A program made the position numbers and the translations under genes. From Streptomyces sp. SID8352 (GTDB taxonomy: Bacteria > Actinomycetota > Actinomycetes > Streptomycetales > Streptomycetaceae), in NCBI RefSeq assembly GCF_009862265.1, contig NZ_WWGX01000047.1:25394-89393 (forward strand): a stretch of DNA of 64,000 nt. Direction: 5' to 3'. The notes below the pieces were generated by a model. That model had not been told where the DNA came from. It saw only the letters and a list, made by a program, of their open reading frames with translations, and did no database searches. How positions within the stretch are numbered: position 1 is the first letter of the stretch; the number at the start of each line of letters is the position of its first letter. Shown here in pieces: positions 43,441 to 53,238 of this stretch.

Positions 43441-44985
43441 TCAGGTGCAGACGGTTCCGGAGGACGGCGGCCGCCCGTCCAGCAGATAGGTGTGCACGGC
43501 CTTGCGCACACAGGCGTTCCCGCTGTCGTAGGCGCCGTGGCCCTCGCCGTCGTAGGTCAGCCGGACCCCGACGCCCCGTCCCAGCGCCTCCGCCATCCGC
43601 GCCGCCCCCTCGTACGGTGTGGCCGGATCGCCGGTGTTGCCGATGACCAGGACCGGCGCGGCCCCGGCGGCGCCGACGTCGGGGTGGTCGGCGGCGCCCT
43701 CCACCGCCCAGTCGGTGCAGCCCACCAGGCCCCAGGCCAGGAACTCCCCGAACACCGGGGAGGCGGCGCGGAAGGCGGGCAGCCTCCGCTCCACGTGGGC
43801 GGCGTCGTAGCGGGGCCTGTCGTCGGCGCAGTTGATGGCGGTGTTGGCCGCGGTGATGTTGCTGTACCCGCCGTTCTCCTCGCGGCCGTTCAGGGCGTCG
43901 GAGAGCACCATCAGCAACCGGCCGTCGCCCTCGTACGCCTGCTCCAGACCCTCGGTGAGGAACTCCCAGAAGTCCTTCGAGTACAGCGCCTGGGCGATGC
44001 CCCCGGTGGCCGCGGTCTGCGTGAGGTCGCGCGGGGGGATGCCGGGGATCGGCGCGCGGTCGAGGTCCTTCAACAGCCGCGAGACACGGTCCTCGACGTC
44101 CTTCGCGCTGTCCCCGACGGGGCAGTCCGGTGCCCGGGACGCGCAGTCCGCGGCGAAGTCGCCGAGTGCCCGCTGGAAGCCCCCGGCCTGTCCGAGGGAG
44201 GTCTGCTCGGGCGTCTGCGTCGGGTCGACCACCGCGTCGAAGACCGCCCGTCCGACCCGCTCCGGGAACAGGTGGGCGTAGACGCCGCCCAGTTCGGTGC
44301 CGTAGGAGATGCCGAAGTAGTGCAGCCGGTCGTCGCCGAGGACCTGCCGCATCAGGTCCAGGTCGCGGGCGGCCTCGGTGGTGCGGACGTGGGGCAGCGT
44401 CCGCTCGGAGCGCTTCTCGCAGGCGGCGTTGAACCGCCGGGTGCCGGCCAGGAGCGCCGCGCGTTCGGCGGCGTCGTCGGGGGTCGCGTCCTGCTGGAAG
44501 TGGGCGTCGAGCTGCTTGTCGTCGAGGCATTCCACCGGGACGCTGCGGCCGACGCCGCGCGGGTCGAAGCTGACCAGGTCGTAGCGGGTGCGCAGGGTCT
44601 CGTAGTCCTTGCCGAAGGCGGGCAGGGTGGAGACGCCCGAGCCGCCGGGGCCGCCGAAGTTGAAGACCAGGGAACCGATCCGCCGGTCCGCGCCGCCGCT
44701 GGAGCGGACCCGGATCAGCGCGAGCCCGATCGTCTCCCCGCCCGGGTCGTCCCAGTCCAAGGGCGTCCTCATGGTGGCGCACTGCCAGGTGCCGCCGTCG
44801 GGCAGCGGGGAGGGCGGGGCGCCGCCGCCCTCGGCCTCGGAGGGCGCCGGGCACCCCCGCCAGTCCAGCCGCTGGTCCGCCGGGCCGCCCTGCCCCTCGG
44901 CGTCGCCGCACCCCGTCAGCAGGGCGGAGAGCAGCAGGGCGGTGCCGGTGAGGGCGGCGGCGCGCGGGGCGAGCGGAGACGGCAT
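43441..44985 (-). CDS. Second SlpD/SlpE-type secreted peptidase (paralogue)
   Basis: 514 residues. Signal peptide with lipobox SALLTGCGD. It keeps the same catalytic set: FGGPGGSGVSTLP, GISYGTELGGVYAHL (Ser), NTGDPATPYEGA (Asp) and YDGEGHGAY (His). It is clearly homologous to its neighbour along the full length, so the pair arose by tandem duplication. Compared with the neighbour it carries CASRAPDCPVGDS, an extra pair of Cys that may form a disulfide. It probably acts upstream as the first gene of the pair. The start ATG 44985 lacks a strong ribosome binding site. Confidence 0.9.
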   Translation of the reverse strand: MPSPLAPRAAALTGTALLLSALLTGCGDAEGQGGPADQRLDWRGCPAPSEAEGGGAPPSPLPDGGTWQCATMRTPLDWDDPGGETIGLALIRVRSSGGADRRIGSLVFNFGGPGGSGVSTLPAFGKDYETLRTRYDLVSFDPRGVGRSVPVECLDDKQLDAHFQQDATPDDAAERAALLAGTRRFNAACEKRSERTLPHVRTTEAARDLDLMRQVLGDDRLHYFGISYGTELGGVYAHLFPERVGRAVFDAVVDPTQTPEQTSLGQAGGFQRALGDFAADCASRAPDCPVGDSAKDVEDRVSRLLKDLDRAPIPGIPPRDLTQTAATGGIAQALYSKDFWEFLTEGLEQAYEGDGRLLMVLSDALNGREENGGYSNITAANTAINCADDRPRYDAAHVERRLPAFRAASPVFGEFLAWGLVGCTDWAVEGAADHPDVGAAGAAPVLVIGNTGDPATPYEGAARMAEALGRGVGVRLTYDGEGHGAYDSGNACVRKAVHTYLLDGRPPSSGTVCT

Positions 44986-45341
44986 GGGTCCATGGTGCTC
45001 GCGCGCGCGGGGCAGCGCCCGGGACGGGGGCCGTACGAGGGACCGGGCGGGGCGGGAGCGGGCCGGGGCGCGTCCGGGACCCGACCGGCCGCCCCGGGGG
45101 AGCGGGCGCGCGCCGCCGTACGGTTCCCGGCGCGCGGGACGGGCCGCGCGTAGCCCGCGGGCGCGGGGGACCGCTCAGGCCCCGCCCGCCTGCGGAGGGC
45201 CGCTCATGCACCGCCCGCCTGCGCGGGAGCGCTCCGGCACATCTGGCGCGCGGGTCGCCGCTCTGGCGCGAGCGGGCCGCTGCGAGGACCTCGGCGGCCC
45301 CGGCGGCCTCGACGAACCGGGCTGCCCGGGCGACCCGGTCG
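44986..45341. other. Intergenic region without recognised features
   Basis: 356 bases between the second peptidase and the large membrane protein. It is GC-rich with simple CGCCCGCCTGCG-like near-repeats around 45180-45230; I see no coding sequence or promoter that can be defended. Confidence 0.5.
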
Positions 45342-48152
45342 CTACAGCGCTTCCTTGCGGGACAGGTGGTTGAAGGCGAGCCATCCCGGCAGCACCGGCA
45401 GCCACAGGGTGAGCAGCCGGAACAGCAGCACCGCCGGGGCAGCGACCTCCTTGGGCAGGCCCACCGCGATCAGACCGACCGTCAGGGTGGCCTCTACCGC
45501 CCCCACGCCGCCCGGGGTGGGGGCCGCGGAGCCCAGCGCGTTCCCCGCGAGGAAGACGACGGCCACGCTGGCCAGGCTGATCGACGAGGTCTCGTCCCCG
45601 AAGGCGCGGATCGAGGCGTCCAGGCACATCACGAAGCAGCCGGTGAGCAGCAGCATGCCGCCGATGCCGGTGACCAGCTTCTGCGGCCGCTGGAGCACGT
45701 CGAGCATGCGCGGCACGACCCCGGCGAACAGCGACCGCACCCGTGTCACGACGAACTTCCGCAGGAACGGCACGGAGGTGACCACCAGGACCAGCACCGC
45801 CACCGTCAGCAGGCCCGCGATGACCGTCCGGGAGGGGGACAGGGACGGCGTCTTCTCCGTGCCGGTCAGATAACCGAACGACATCAGCATCAGGATGTGG
45901 CAGCCCAGTCCGAACAACTGCGAGGCGCCGACGCTGGCCACCGCGAGCCCCGGCCGCACGCCCGCGCGCTGGAGGAAGCGCGTGTTCAGCGCGACGCCGC
46001 CGACCGCCGGGGGCGCGACGATCTTCACGAACGATCCGGCGACCTGCGCCGCAACGGTCCTCGGGAACGGCACCCGCTCGGGCACGAACCCCAGCAGGGA
46101 CATCGCCGCCGCCACGTAGCTGGCCGCCGAGAACAGCACGGCGGCGGCCACCCAGCCCCACTGCGCGTTCGCGATCAGCGGACCGAACTCGATGTGGGTG
46201 AGCTGAGTCAGCAGGAAGTAGGCGCCGATCGCGCCGGCGATGAAGCTGATCAGCGTGCGCGGCCGGACCCGCTCCAGGCGGGCCGGCTCCACCGGCGCCT
46301 GCGGCCTGATGCGCAGCACCGCGTGCCGGATCAAGGTGAGCAGGTCCTCCTCGCGGGCCTCCTCCACGGCCTCGTCGACGGCCCGCTTCTCGGCCCGCTG
46401 CTCGGCGCGCACGGCCTTCTTGCCGGCCTTCTTGTCGTGCCGTTCGTGCTTGCGGTCGCGCCGGTCCGGGGCGGGGCCCTCCGGCACGGGCTCCTCGACG
46501 ACGGCCGTCGCCCCCACCTCCGCGGCCTCCGCGCGGGCCTGCTTGGCCAGCCGCGACGACTCCAGGACGGCCTCCCGCTCCCGCTCCGCCCGCTCGCGGG
46601 CGAGTCTGCGCAGGGTGGCCCGGGTGGAGCGGCTGAGCGCGATCGGCTGGAGCATCGGCAGGCAGTCCGCCACCGCGTCCGGGCCGAGCACCTCCACCGC
46701 CGACGCCACCGCCCGCTCGGCGCCCACCCGCAGCCCCAGGGTCACCAGGAGCTGGGAGATGTCCATGCGCAGCAGCAGATCGCCCGCCGCGATCTCGCCG
46801 ATGCGCAGATCGGTGAGGATCACCGTGCCGGAACGATCCACCAGGATCGCGTCCCCCACCAGCCTGCGGTGCGCGATCCGCCGGGACTGGAGTGACCGGA
46901 CCTGCTCCCAGGTGCCGCGCAGCAGCGCGTCGGTGATCTCGTCGTCCGCCAGCGAGTCCAGGGTGCGCCCGCCGGTGTGCTCGTAGACGAGCATCACGGC
47001 GTCCGGGCCCAGTTCCGAGGTCGCGATCAGCTTGGGCGCGTTGGCACCGGCCGCGATGGCCGCGTAGGCGAGCAGCGCCTCCTGCTCCAGGGCCTGGCGC
47101 AGGGACGGGAAGCTGCGCCGGGTGGCGAAGCCGCGCAGGGTGAGGTTGCGCCAGGCACGGTAGAAGAAGCCCTGCGCCTGCTGCTCCCGGTCCACCACGG
47201 TGACGTCCAGCGGCGGACCGTCCTCCAGGGTGACGAAGTACCGCCGCCCCCGGTCCCCGCTCTCGGCGCTGTCCGCCGGGGCCTCCTCGCGCGCGGCGGT
47301 CACCGGGTGGAAGCCGACCGTCCGCAGGCCCGCCATCAGGGTCCTGCCGGTGGGGCGGACGTTGGGGGAGCCGACCGCGTACAGGGTGCCGTAGGCCACG
47401 GTCCATCCGATGAGGACCGTCAGGATGATCGAGAACGGGGTGGTGTACCCGGTGACGAGCATCGAGAAGGCGTCCAGGAGCAGCACGATCCACAGCACCG
47501 CCCGCCAGCGGGGTCTGCGGGACATGCCGACCGCCGTCATGTAGGCGATGACCGGCGCCAGGTAGCCGTGCACGGGGTCGGTGAGCGCGTGTCCGCCGCC
47601 GGGGGAGGGCTGGGTGAGCGCCTCCTGGATGGACTCCGGGGCGCCGTTGGCCACCCACAGGTCGGTGGCGAGCGTCACGCCGTGCGCCAGGACGGCCGCG
47701 AGCACCCCGTCGGCGATCCGCAGGCCGTCCCGTTTGACCAGCCGCTCGATCGCGAAGGCGACCGGGACCAGCAGGATCGCGATGCTGGAGGCCAGCCCCG
47801 CGATCTTGATGAGCAGGTCGGGGGCTTGTCCGGTGCCCTTGTTGATGTCCTGTTCGAGGCCGGAGGTTGTGCCGTGGGCGAAGGCGGCCACGGCGAGCAG
47901 CACGCCGACGGCGAGCACGCCCACCAGGAGCCGCATCAGGTCGGAGGGCCGGTGCACGCGCGCGGGGAGCAGCGGTTCGTCGCCCTCCACCTCGTCGATG
48001 TGCGCCACGTCGGTCGGGTCGGCGGCCCGCACCGATCCGCTCCCGCGCGGGCGCCCGCCGGTGCCGTCGCCGTCCGTCCCGGGGGCGCCGGGGCGCGACG
48101 AGGCGTCAGAGGTGCCCTCGGCGTCCTCGGGGTGCGCACCCTGCTGCTTCAT
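45342..48152 (-). CDS. Large membrane protein: kinase-like domain plus LPG-synthase-type flippase domain
   Basis: 936 residues. A ~70-residue charged N-terminus is followed by six membrane helices (to ~285), a kinase-like cytoplasmic region (~330-560, with AHRRLVGDAILV and VILTDLRIGE where HRD and DFG would stand), a very charged linker (RKHERHDKKAGKKAVRAEQR) and about seven C-terminal helices containing APTPGGVGAVEATL, the signature of the lysyl-PG synthase transmembrane/UPF0104 family. The kinase residues look degenerate, so it may bind rather than phosphorylate. The start ATG 48152 has AGAGG upstream. A role in moving a lipid or glycan across the membrane is inferred. Confidence 0.82.
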   Translation of the reverse strand: MKQQGAHPEDAEGTSDASSRPGAPGTDGDGTGGRPRGSGSVRAADPTDVAHIDEVEGDEPLLPARVHRPSDLMRLLVGVLAVGVLLAVAAFAHGTTSGLEQDINKGTGQAPDLLIKIAGLASSIAILLVPVAFAIERLVKRDGLRIADGVLAAVLAHGVTLATDLWVANGAPESIQEALTQPSPGGGHALTDPVHGYLAPVIAYMTAVGMSRRPRWRAVLWIVLLLDAFSMLVTGYTTPFSIILTVLIGWTVAYGTLYAVGSPNVRPTGRTLMAGLRTVGFHPVTAAREEAPADSAESGDRGRRYFVTLEDGPPLDVTVVDREQQAQGFFYRAWRNLTLRGFATRRSFPSLRQALEQEALLAYAAIAAGANAPKLIATSELGPDAVMLVYEHTGGRTLDSLADDEITDALLRGTWEQVRSLQSRRIAHRRLVGDAILVDRSGTVILTDLRIGEIAAGDLLLRMDISQLLVTLGLRVGAERAVASAVEVLGPDAVADCLPMLQPIALSRSTRATLRRLARERAEREREAVLESSRLAKQARAEAAEVGATAVVEEPVPEGPAPDRRDRKHERHDKKAGKKAVRAEQRAEKRAVDEAVEEAREEDLLTLIRHAVLRIRPQAPVEPARLERVRPRTLISFIAGAIGAYFLLTQLTHIEFGPLIANAQWGWVAAAVLFSAASYVAAAMSLLGFVPERVPFPRTVAAQVAGSFVKIVAPPAVGGVALNTRFLQRAGVRPGLAVASVGASQLFGLGCHILMLMSFGYLTGTEKTPSLSPSRTVIAGLLTVAVLVLVVTSVPFLRKFVVTRVRSLFAGVVPRMLDVLQRPQKLVTGIGGMLLLTGCFVMCLDASIRAFGDETSSISLASVAVVFLAGNALGSAAPTPGGVGAVEATLTVGLIAVGLPKEVAAPAVLLFRLLTLWLPVLPGWLAFNHLSRKEAL

Positions 48153-48346
48153 CGCCTCTTCTTGCTCTCGTGTCCCAGGTCGGTCGTCAACCGCACGATG
48201 GTGGCATGCCGCGCCGCCACCCGGGGGCATCAGGGTGCCCATGCGGGCGGCACAGTCTGCCGGAAGCGCCGCCCCCGGGCGAGCGCCGCATCCCTGCCAC
48301 CCGTGCGCGGGCCGGGCTGTCGGTGGGGTGCGGCAGGATGGGGCGG

Positions 48347-48751
48347 GTGAGCGAGCACAGCCTTCCGAGTGAGCGCGGTCTTCCGGAGGACGCCCGGCCG
48401 GAGTACGCCGACGCGCTGCCCGAGTACGCCGAGCGGGTCCTGGACGTGGCCGATCTGATTCCGCCGGGCCGCGTCATGACCTACGGCGATGTGGCCGAGT
48501 GGCTCGGGGAGGGCGGGCCCCGGCAGGTCGGGCGGGTGATGTCCCTCTACGGGGGCGGGGTCCCCTGGTGGCGTGTGGTCCGCGCGGACGGCTGCCTGCT
48601 CGCGGGCCACGAGCTGGAGGCCCTCGCCCACTACCGGGAGGAGGGCACGGCCCTGCGGGAGGCGGGCCGCTCCACCACGGGCCATGTGCCCCGGCTGGAT
48701 CTGGGGCGGGCCCGGTGGGACGGCGGGGAGCGCGCGAAGGATCACACCTGA
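48347..48751 (+). CDS. Alkyltransferase-like (ATL) DNA-repair protein
   Basis: 134 residues. GRVMTYGDVAEWLGEGGPRQ is the helix-turn-helix and VGRVMSLYGGGVPWWRVVRA the active-site loop of the O6-alkylguanine transferase fold. At the position of the alkyl-acceptor Cys (PCHRV in MGMT) this protein has Trp (PWWRV, 73-77), so it cannot transfer alkyl groups and belongs to the ATL group that flags O6-alkylguanine for nucleotide-excision repair. GTG 48347 or ATG 48338 may start it. It is divergent from the membrane protein and lies just before adnA. Confidence 0.9.
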   Translation: MSEHSLPSERGLPEDARPEYADALPEYAERVLDVADLIPPGRVMTYGDVAEWLGEGGPRQVGRVMSLYGGGVPWWRVVRADGCLLAGHELEALAHYREEGTALREAGRSTTGHVPRLDLGRARWDGGERAKDHT

Positions 48752-49144
48752 CAGCTTCCGGCGCACCGCGTGCCAGGGGGCGGTGGATGGTCCGTACGGG
48801 GGAACCGGGACGGACCGGGCACGTCCCCGGGATGGCGTACGTTCGTGGGGCGGGGGATGAGCCCGGCCCGCGCGGACCGGGCGGCCCCGCCGCCCGGGAG
48901 GCGGTCGGCCGGCCGCCGGTCTCCCCCCGGTCCGGGCGTCCCGCACGGCCCCGGCGTTCCGCGCGTCCGGGGCGCCGACGACGACCGGGGCGGCCGGGAG
49001 TCCGGGGGGAAGGAGGGGGAGGCCCCGCCTCCGGCCGTCCGGACGGCGTAGCGTCGGCCGGGCGCGTCCTCCTCGTCCCGGGGCCGCCGCCGTCACCGAG
49101 GGACGCAAGGCCCACCCGCACACCCACCAGGACCGGCGAACCAC
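48752..49144. other. Intergenic region between the ATL and adnA genes
   Basis: 393 GC-rich bases. I see no gene, terminator or promoter that can be supported; several long frames here on both strands are shadows. The adnA promoter must lie in the last part. Confidence 0.45.
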
Positions 49145-52100
49145 GTGAGCTCCTCTTCCTCCACCAGGCGCCTGCCGCCCCCCCAGGGGCGTCGGGGTGA
49201 CCGTGGCGCTTACCGACTGGTCCGTACCCCACCCGAGCGGAGGCACCCCCCTCGCCTGGACGCCGCGCAGCGCGCCGTGGTTGACCACCGCACCGGGCCC
49301 CTGCTGGTCCTGGCCGGTCCCGGAACCGGCAAGACCACCACGCTCGTCGAGTCCGTGGCCGACCGGATCGCCCGGGGCGGTGACCCGGAACGCATCCTGG
49401 TGCTCACCTTCAGCCGCAAGGCGGCCGTCGAACTGCGCGACCGCATGGCGCTGCGCATGGGCGCCGCGCGCGCCCCCCGGGCCACCACCTTCCACTCCTT
49501 CGGCTACGCCCTGGTCCGCGCCCACCAGGACAGCGAGCTGTTCGTCGAACCGCTGCGCCTGCTGTCCGGACCCGAGCAGGACGTGGCGGTGCGCGAGCTG
49601 CTCGCCGGACAGGCGGACCTGGAGCGGCTCGGCCTCGCCCATGTGCGCTGGCCCGACGAACTGCGCGCCTGCCTGACCACCCGGGGTTTCGCCGACGAGG
49701 TCCGCGCCGTCCTCGCGCGCAGCCGGGAACTGGGGCTCGGACCGGACGCCCTGGAGGACTTCGCCCGGGGCATCGGGCGCCCCGACTGGCGCGCGGCGGC
49801 GGTCTTCCTCGCGGAGTACCTGGACGTGCTCGACCTCCAGGGCGTGCTCGACTACGCGGAACTGGTCCACCGCGCGGTGCTCCTCGCCCACCGCCCGGAG
49901 GTCGCCGCGGAGCTGTCGGCGCGCTACGACGCCGTCTACGTCGACGAGTACCAGGACACCGACCCCGCCCAGGTGCGGCTGCTGCACGCCTTGGCCGGGG
50001 GCGGGCGCACCCTCGTCGCCCTCGGCGACCCCGACCAGTCGATCTACGCCTTCCGGGGCGCCGACGTGAACGGCATCCTCGGCTTCCCGCACGCCTTCCC
50101 GCGCGCGGACGGCCGCCCCGCACCGGTCGAGGTGCTGCGCACCTCCCGCCGCTCCGGTGCCGCGCTGCTGGCCGCCACCCGGCTGCTCACCCGGCGGATG
50201 CCGCTCACCCGGCTCCCCGCCGACAAGGCGCGCGCCCACCGGGACCTCCTTCCCGACCGGGACGGGGGCCGCGTCGAGGTGCACACCTACCCGACCTCCG
50301 GCACCGAGCTGGACAACATCGCGGACATCCTGCGCCGGGCCCACCTGGAGGACGGGGTCCCCTGGGGCGAGATGGCCGTCCTGGTGCGCGCCGGGTCCCG
50401 GGGCATCCCGGCGGTCCGCCGCGCCCTCACCTCGGCGGGCGTCCCCCTGGACATCGACGGCGACGACATCCCGCTGCGCCACGAACCGGCGGTGGCCCCC
50501 CTGCTGACCGCCCTGCGCGCGGTGGCCTCGGCGGAGGCGGCCGACGCCCCGGGTGCCCGCCCGCGCGCCCGCGCGGGGGCAGGCGACTCCGGGGAGGCCG
50601 GGGGCACTGACGCGGACGGCGCGCGTACCGGCGGTGTGACGGGCGCGGACGGCGTGACGGGCGCGGACTGCGCAGGGGACGCGGGCGGTGCTTTTGGGGA
50701 CGGGACGGGGACCCGCGCCGCGACCGGCGACGCGGGGACAGCGGCCGACGTGGCCTCTGCCACTGCCTCTGCCACTGCCTCCGCCGCCGTCACGGACTCG
50801 GCCGCCGCCGGGGCGCGCGCGGCCACCGACGCGGACACGGCGGCCGATGCCACCGGAACGGACGCCGACGGGAGTGCGGCAGCGGACACGGACAGAGCCG
50901 CCGCCTCGGGCGGAACGACCGCCTCCGACATGACCGCCACGCCGGGCGGAACGGCCGCCTCCGATGTGTCCGCCGCCATGGGCACCGCCCCGGCCACGGA
51001 CACCGCCGCCGACACCGTCACCCGCCCGGTCGCCACTGGCGCCGCCCCGGCCACGGGCATCGCCGACGCCGCCCCGGACACCGCCGACACCGCCGCCGGC
51101 CCGGACACCGTCACCGAGCCCGGCACCCCCCGGCCCTGCTGGCTCGACACCGAGACCGCGCTCACCCTGCTGACCTCCCCCCTCGCCGGTATGGACGCCG
51201 CCGACCTGCGCCGCCTCGGGCGCGCCCTGCGCGACGAGGAGCGGGCCGCGGGCAATCCGCTGCCCGCCCCCTCCGACGACCTGCTCGCCCGCGCCCTCGC
51301 CGAGCCGGAACGGCTCACCGTGCACGACCCGGCGTACGCCCGCGGCGCCCAGCGGCTCGGCGCGCTGCTGCGCCGGGCCCGCGAGCGCCTGGCCGCCGGC
51401 GGCAGCGCCGAGGAGGCCCTCTGGGACCTCTGGGAGGGCACGCCCTGGCCCGCCCGCCTCGAACGGTCCGCCCGCCGCGGCGGCCCCGCCGGGCGCAACG
51501 CCGACCGCGACCTCGACGCCGTGTGCGCCCTCTTCGCGACCGCCGCGCGCGCGGAGGAGCGCACCGGGGGCCGGGGCGCCCTCAACTTCCTGGAGGACAT
51601 CGACGCGGCGGACATCGCCGCCGACACCCTCACCCGGCGCGCCCTGCGCCCCGACGCCGTACGTCTGATGACCGCCCACCGCTCCAAGGGCCTGGAATGG
51701 CGGCTGGTGGTCGTGGCGGGCGTCCAGGAGGGCCTGTGGCCGGACCTGCGCCGCCGGGGCTCCCTCCTGGAGGCCGACCGCATCGGACGCGACGGCCTCG
51801 CCGAACCGCTCACCCCCGGCGCCCTGCTCGCCGAGGAGCGCCGCCTGTTCTACGTCGCCGCCACCCGCGCGCGCGAGCGCCTGGTCGTGACCGCGGTGAA
51901 GGCACCGGCCGACGACGGCGACCAGCCCTCCCGGTTCCTGACCGAACTCGGCGTGGAACCCTCCGACGTCACCGCCCGTCCGCGCCGCCCCCTCGCCGTC
52001 GCGGCGCTCGTCGCGGAGCTGCGCGCCACCACCGTCGACCCGCGCGTCTCGGACGTCCTGCGGGAGGCCGCCGCCCGGCGGCTGGCCCGGCTCGCCGCCC

Positions 52101-53020
52101 TCGCCGACGAGGACGGCCGCCCCCTGGTGCCGTCCGCCCACCCCCACCGCTGGTGGGGCATGTGGGACCCGACCGAGAGCACGGTGCCGCTGCGCGACCG
52201 GGACCAGCCCGTCACACTCTCCGGCAGCGCCCTGGACCAGCTCGCCAACACCTGCGCCCTGCGCTGGTTCCTGGGCCGCGAGGTGAAGGCCGACGCCCCC
52301 GCGACCGCCGCCCAGGGCTTCGGCAACGTCGTGCACGTCCTCGCCGACGAGGTCGCCTCCGGGCGCACCGCCGCCGATCTCGACGTCCTCATGGAGCGCC
52401 TGGACTCGGTGTGGAACGCGCTCGCCTTCGACGCGCCGTGGAAGTCGGAGCAGGAGAAGGCCGACGCGCGCGCCGCGCTCGAACGCTTCCTCCAGTGGCA
52501 CGTCATGGACCGCGCCGGACGCACCCCCGTGGTCAGCGAGCACGACTTCGACGTGACCCTGGAGGCCGGTGAGCACCGGGTGCGCATCCGCGGCCAGATG
52601 GACCGGGTCGAGGCCGACGGCGACGGGCGCGCCTACGTCGTCGACTTCAAGACGGGCAGGCAGGCGCCCACCGCCGCCGAGGTGGCCCGCCACCCCCAGC
52701 TCGCCGTGTACCAGCTCGCCGTCCGCGAGGGCGCCGTCGACGAGGCCTTCGGCGGTGCGCGGCCCGCGCCCGGGGGCGCGGAACTCGTCCAGCTCCGCCA
52801 GGGCGCGGCCAAGCGGGACGGCGGCGAGACCCTGCCCAAGGTGCAGGCGCAGGACTCCCTGGAGGGCCCGGAGGGGGAGTGGGTCGGCGACCTGCTGGCC
52901 GTGGCCGCGGGCAAGGTGCTCGACGAACGGTTCACCCCGGCCACGGGCCAGCACTGCACCCACTGCGCCTTCCGGGCCTCGTGCAGCGCCCGGCCCGAGG
53001 GACGGCACATCGTGGAGTGA
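49145..53020 (+). CDS. adnA: AdnA, helicase-nuclease subunit of AdnAB (with a large insertion)
   Basis: 1291 residues; the mycobacterial protein is about 1050. UvrD-type helicase motifs: AGPGTGKTTTLV (~58), TFSRKAA, VYVDEYQDTDPAQ, DPDQSIYAFRGA, MTAHRSKGLEW and FYVAATRARERL. The C-terminal RecB-like nuclease has VVDFKTGRQ and QLAVYQLAVREG. Four Cys for a [4Fe-4S] cluster are visible: one in NTCALRWFLG and three in CTHCAFRASC. With AdnB it resects double-strand breaks. Residues ~462-662 are an Ala/Thr/Asp-rich insertion. The start GTG lacks a strong ribosome binding site. Stop-to-start gap with adnB is 215 bases. Confidence 0.93.
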   Translation: MSSSSSTRRLPPPQGRRGDRGAYRLVRTPPERRHPPRLDAAQRAVVDHRTGPLLVLAGPGTGKTTTLVESVADRIARGGDPERILVLTFSRKAAVELRDRMALRMGAARAPRATTFHSFGYALVRAHQDSELFVEPLRLLSGPEQDVAVRELLAGQADLERLGLAHVRWPDELRACLTTRGFADEVRAVLARSRELGLGPDALEDFARGIGRPDWRAAAVFLAEYLDVLDLQGVLDYAELVHRAVLLAHRPEVAAELSARYDAVYVDEYQDTDPAQVRLLHALAGGGRTLVALGDPDQSIYAFRGADVNGILGFPHAFPRADGRPAPVEVLRTSRRSGAALLAATRLLTRRMPLTRLPADKARAHRDLLPDRDGGRVEVHTYPTSGTELDNIADILRRAHLEDGVPWGEMAVLVRAGSRGIPAVRRALTSAGVPLDIDGDDIPLRHEPAVAPLLTALRAVASAEAADAPGARPRARAGAGDSGEAGGTDADGARTGGVTGADGVTGADCAGDAGGAFGDGTGTRAATGDAGTAADVASATASATASAAVTDSAAAGARAATDADTAADATGTDADGSAAADTDRAAASGGTTASDMTATPGGTAASDVSAAMGTAPATDTAADTVTRPVATGAAPATGIADAAPDTADTAAGPDTVTEPGTPRPCWLDTETALTLLTSPLAGMDAADLRRLGRALRDEERAAGNPLPAPSDDLLARALAEPERLTVHDPAYARGAQRLGALLRRARERLAAGGSAEEALWDLWEGTPWPARLERSARRGGPAGRNADRDLDAVCALFATAARAEERTGGRGALNFLEDIDAADIAADTLTRRALRPDAVRLMTAHRSKGLEWRLVVVAGVQEGLWPDLRRRGSLLEADRIGRDGLAEPLTPGALLAEERRLFYVAATRARERLVVTAVKAPADDGDQPSRFLTELGVEPSDVTARPRRPLAVAALVAELRATTVDPRVSDVLREAAARRLARLAALADEDGRPLVPSAHPHRWWGMWDPTESTVPLRDRDQPVTLSGSALDQLANTCALRWFLGREVKADAPATAAQGFGNVVHVLADEVASGRTAADLDVLMERLDSVWNALAFDAPWKSEQEKADARAALERFLQWHVMDRAGRTPVVSEHDFDVTLEAGEHRVRIRGQMDRVEADGDGRAYVVDFKTGRQAPTAAEVARHPQLAVYQLAVREGAVDEAFGGARPAPGGAELVQLRQGAAKRDGGETLPKVQAQDSLEGPEGEWVGDLLAVAAGKVLDERFTPATGQHCTHCAFRASCSARPEGRHIVE
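50530..51130 (+). other. Ala/Thr/Asp/Gly-rich insertion coding region within adnA
   Basis: Codes for about 200 residues such as TADVASATASATASAA and TAADATGTDADG inserted between RAVASAEAAD and CWLDTETALT, which adjoin in relatives. It lacks Lys and aromatic residues and has no similarity to a folded domain. The frame is preserved, so the insertion is probably a disordered loop on the helicase. Confidence 0.8.
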
Positions 53021-53224
53021 GCACGGCCCCGGAGCCGCCACCGCGAATCCGGAGGGCGCCCGCGGGGTCCGTGACCCCAAGCCCGGCCCCCGCCCCGTGC
53101 CCCGGCGCAGGGGAGCCACCGTCCCGCGCCCGGACCGCGCCCCCGTGCCGGAACCCGCCCCCGCCCACCCGGGCTTCGTCCGGTCCCGCGCGGAACGCGG
53201 CGCCCGTTGTCGGCGCGCGCCGTT

Positions 53225-53238
53225 AGCCTCTTGGGGTG
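53225..53238 (+). promoter_or_regulatory. Candidate leaderless promoter of adnB
   Basis: TAGCCT (53224-53229) is 6 bases before GTG 53236. It would allow adnB to be made independently of adnA despite the shared direction. Confidence 0.4.

Noticed and set aside
45175..47658. 827-residue frame on the same strand as the large membrane protein
   Set aside because: It is the +1 frame of the real gene; the chosen frame has membrane helices and the GGVGAVEATL motif.
48347..48751. Annotation as methylated-DNA-cysteine methyltransferase
   Set aside because: The acceptor Cys is replaced by Trp.
48230..53119. 1629-residue open frame opposite adnA and neighbours
   Set aside because: High GC keeps antisense frames open. 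The protein is Gly/Val/Arg-rich without domains, while the plus strand carries clear helicase and nuclease motifs.
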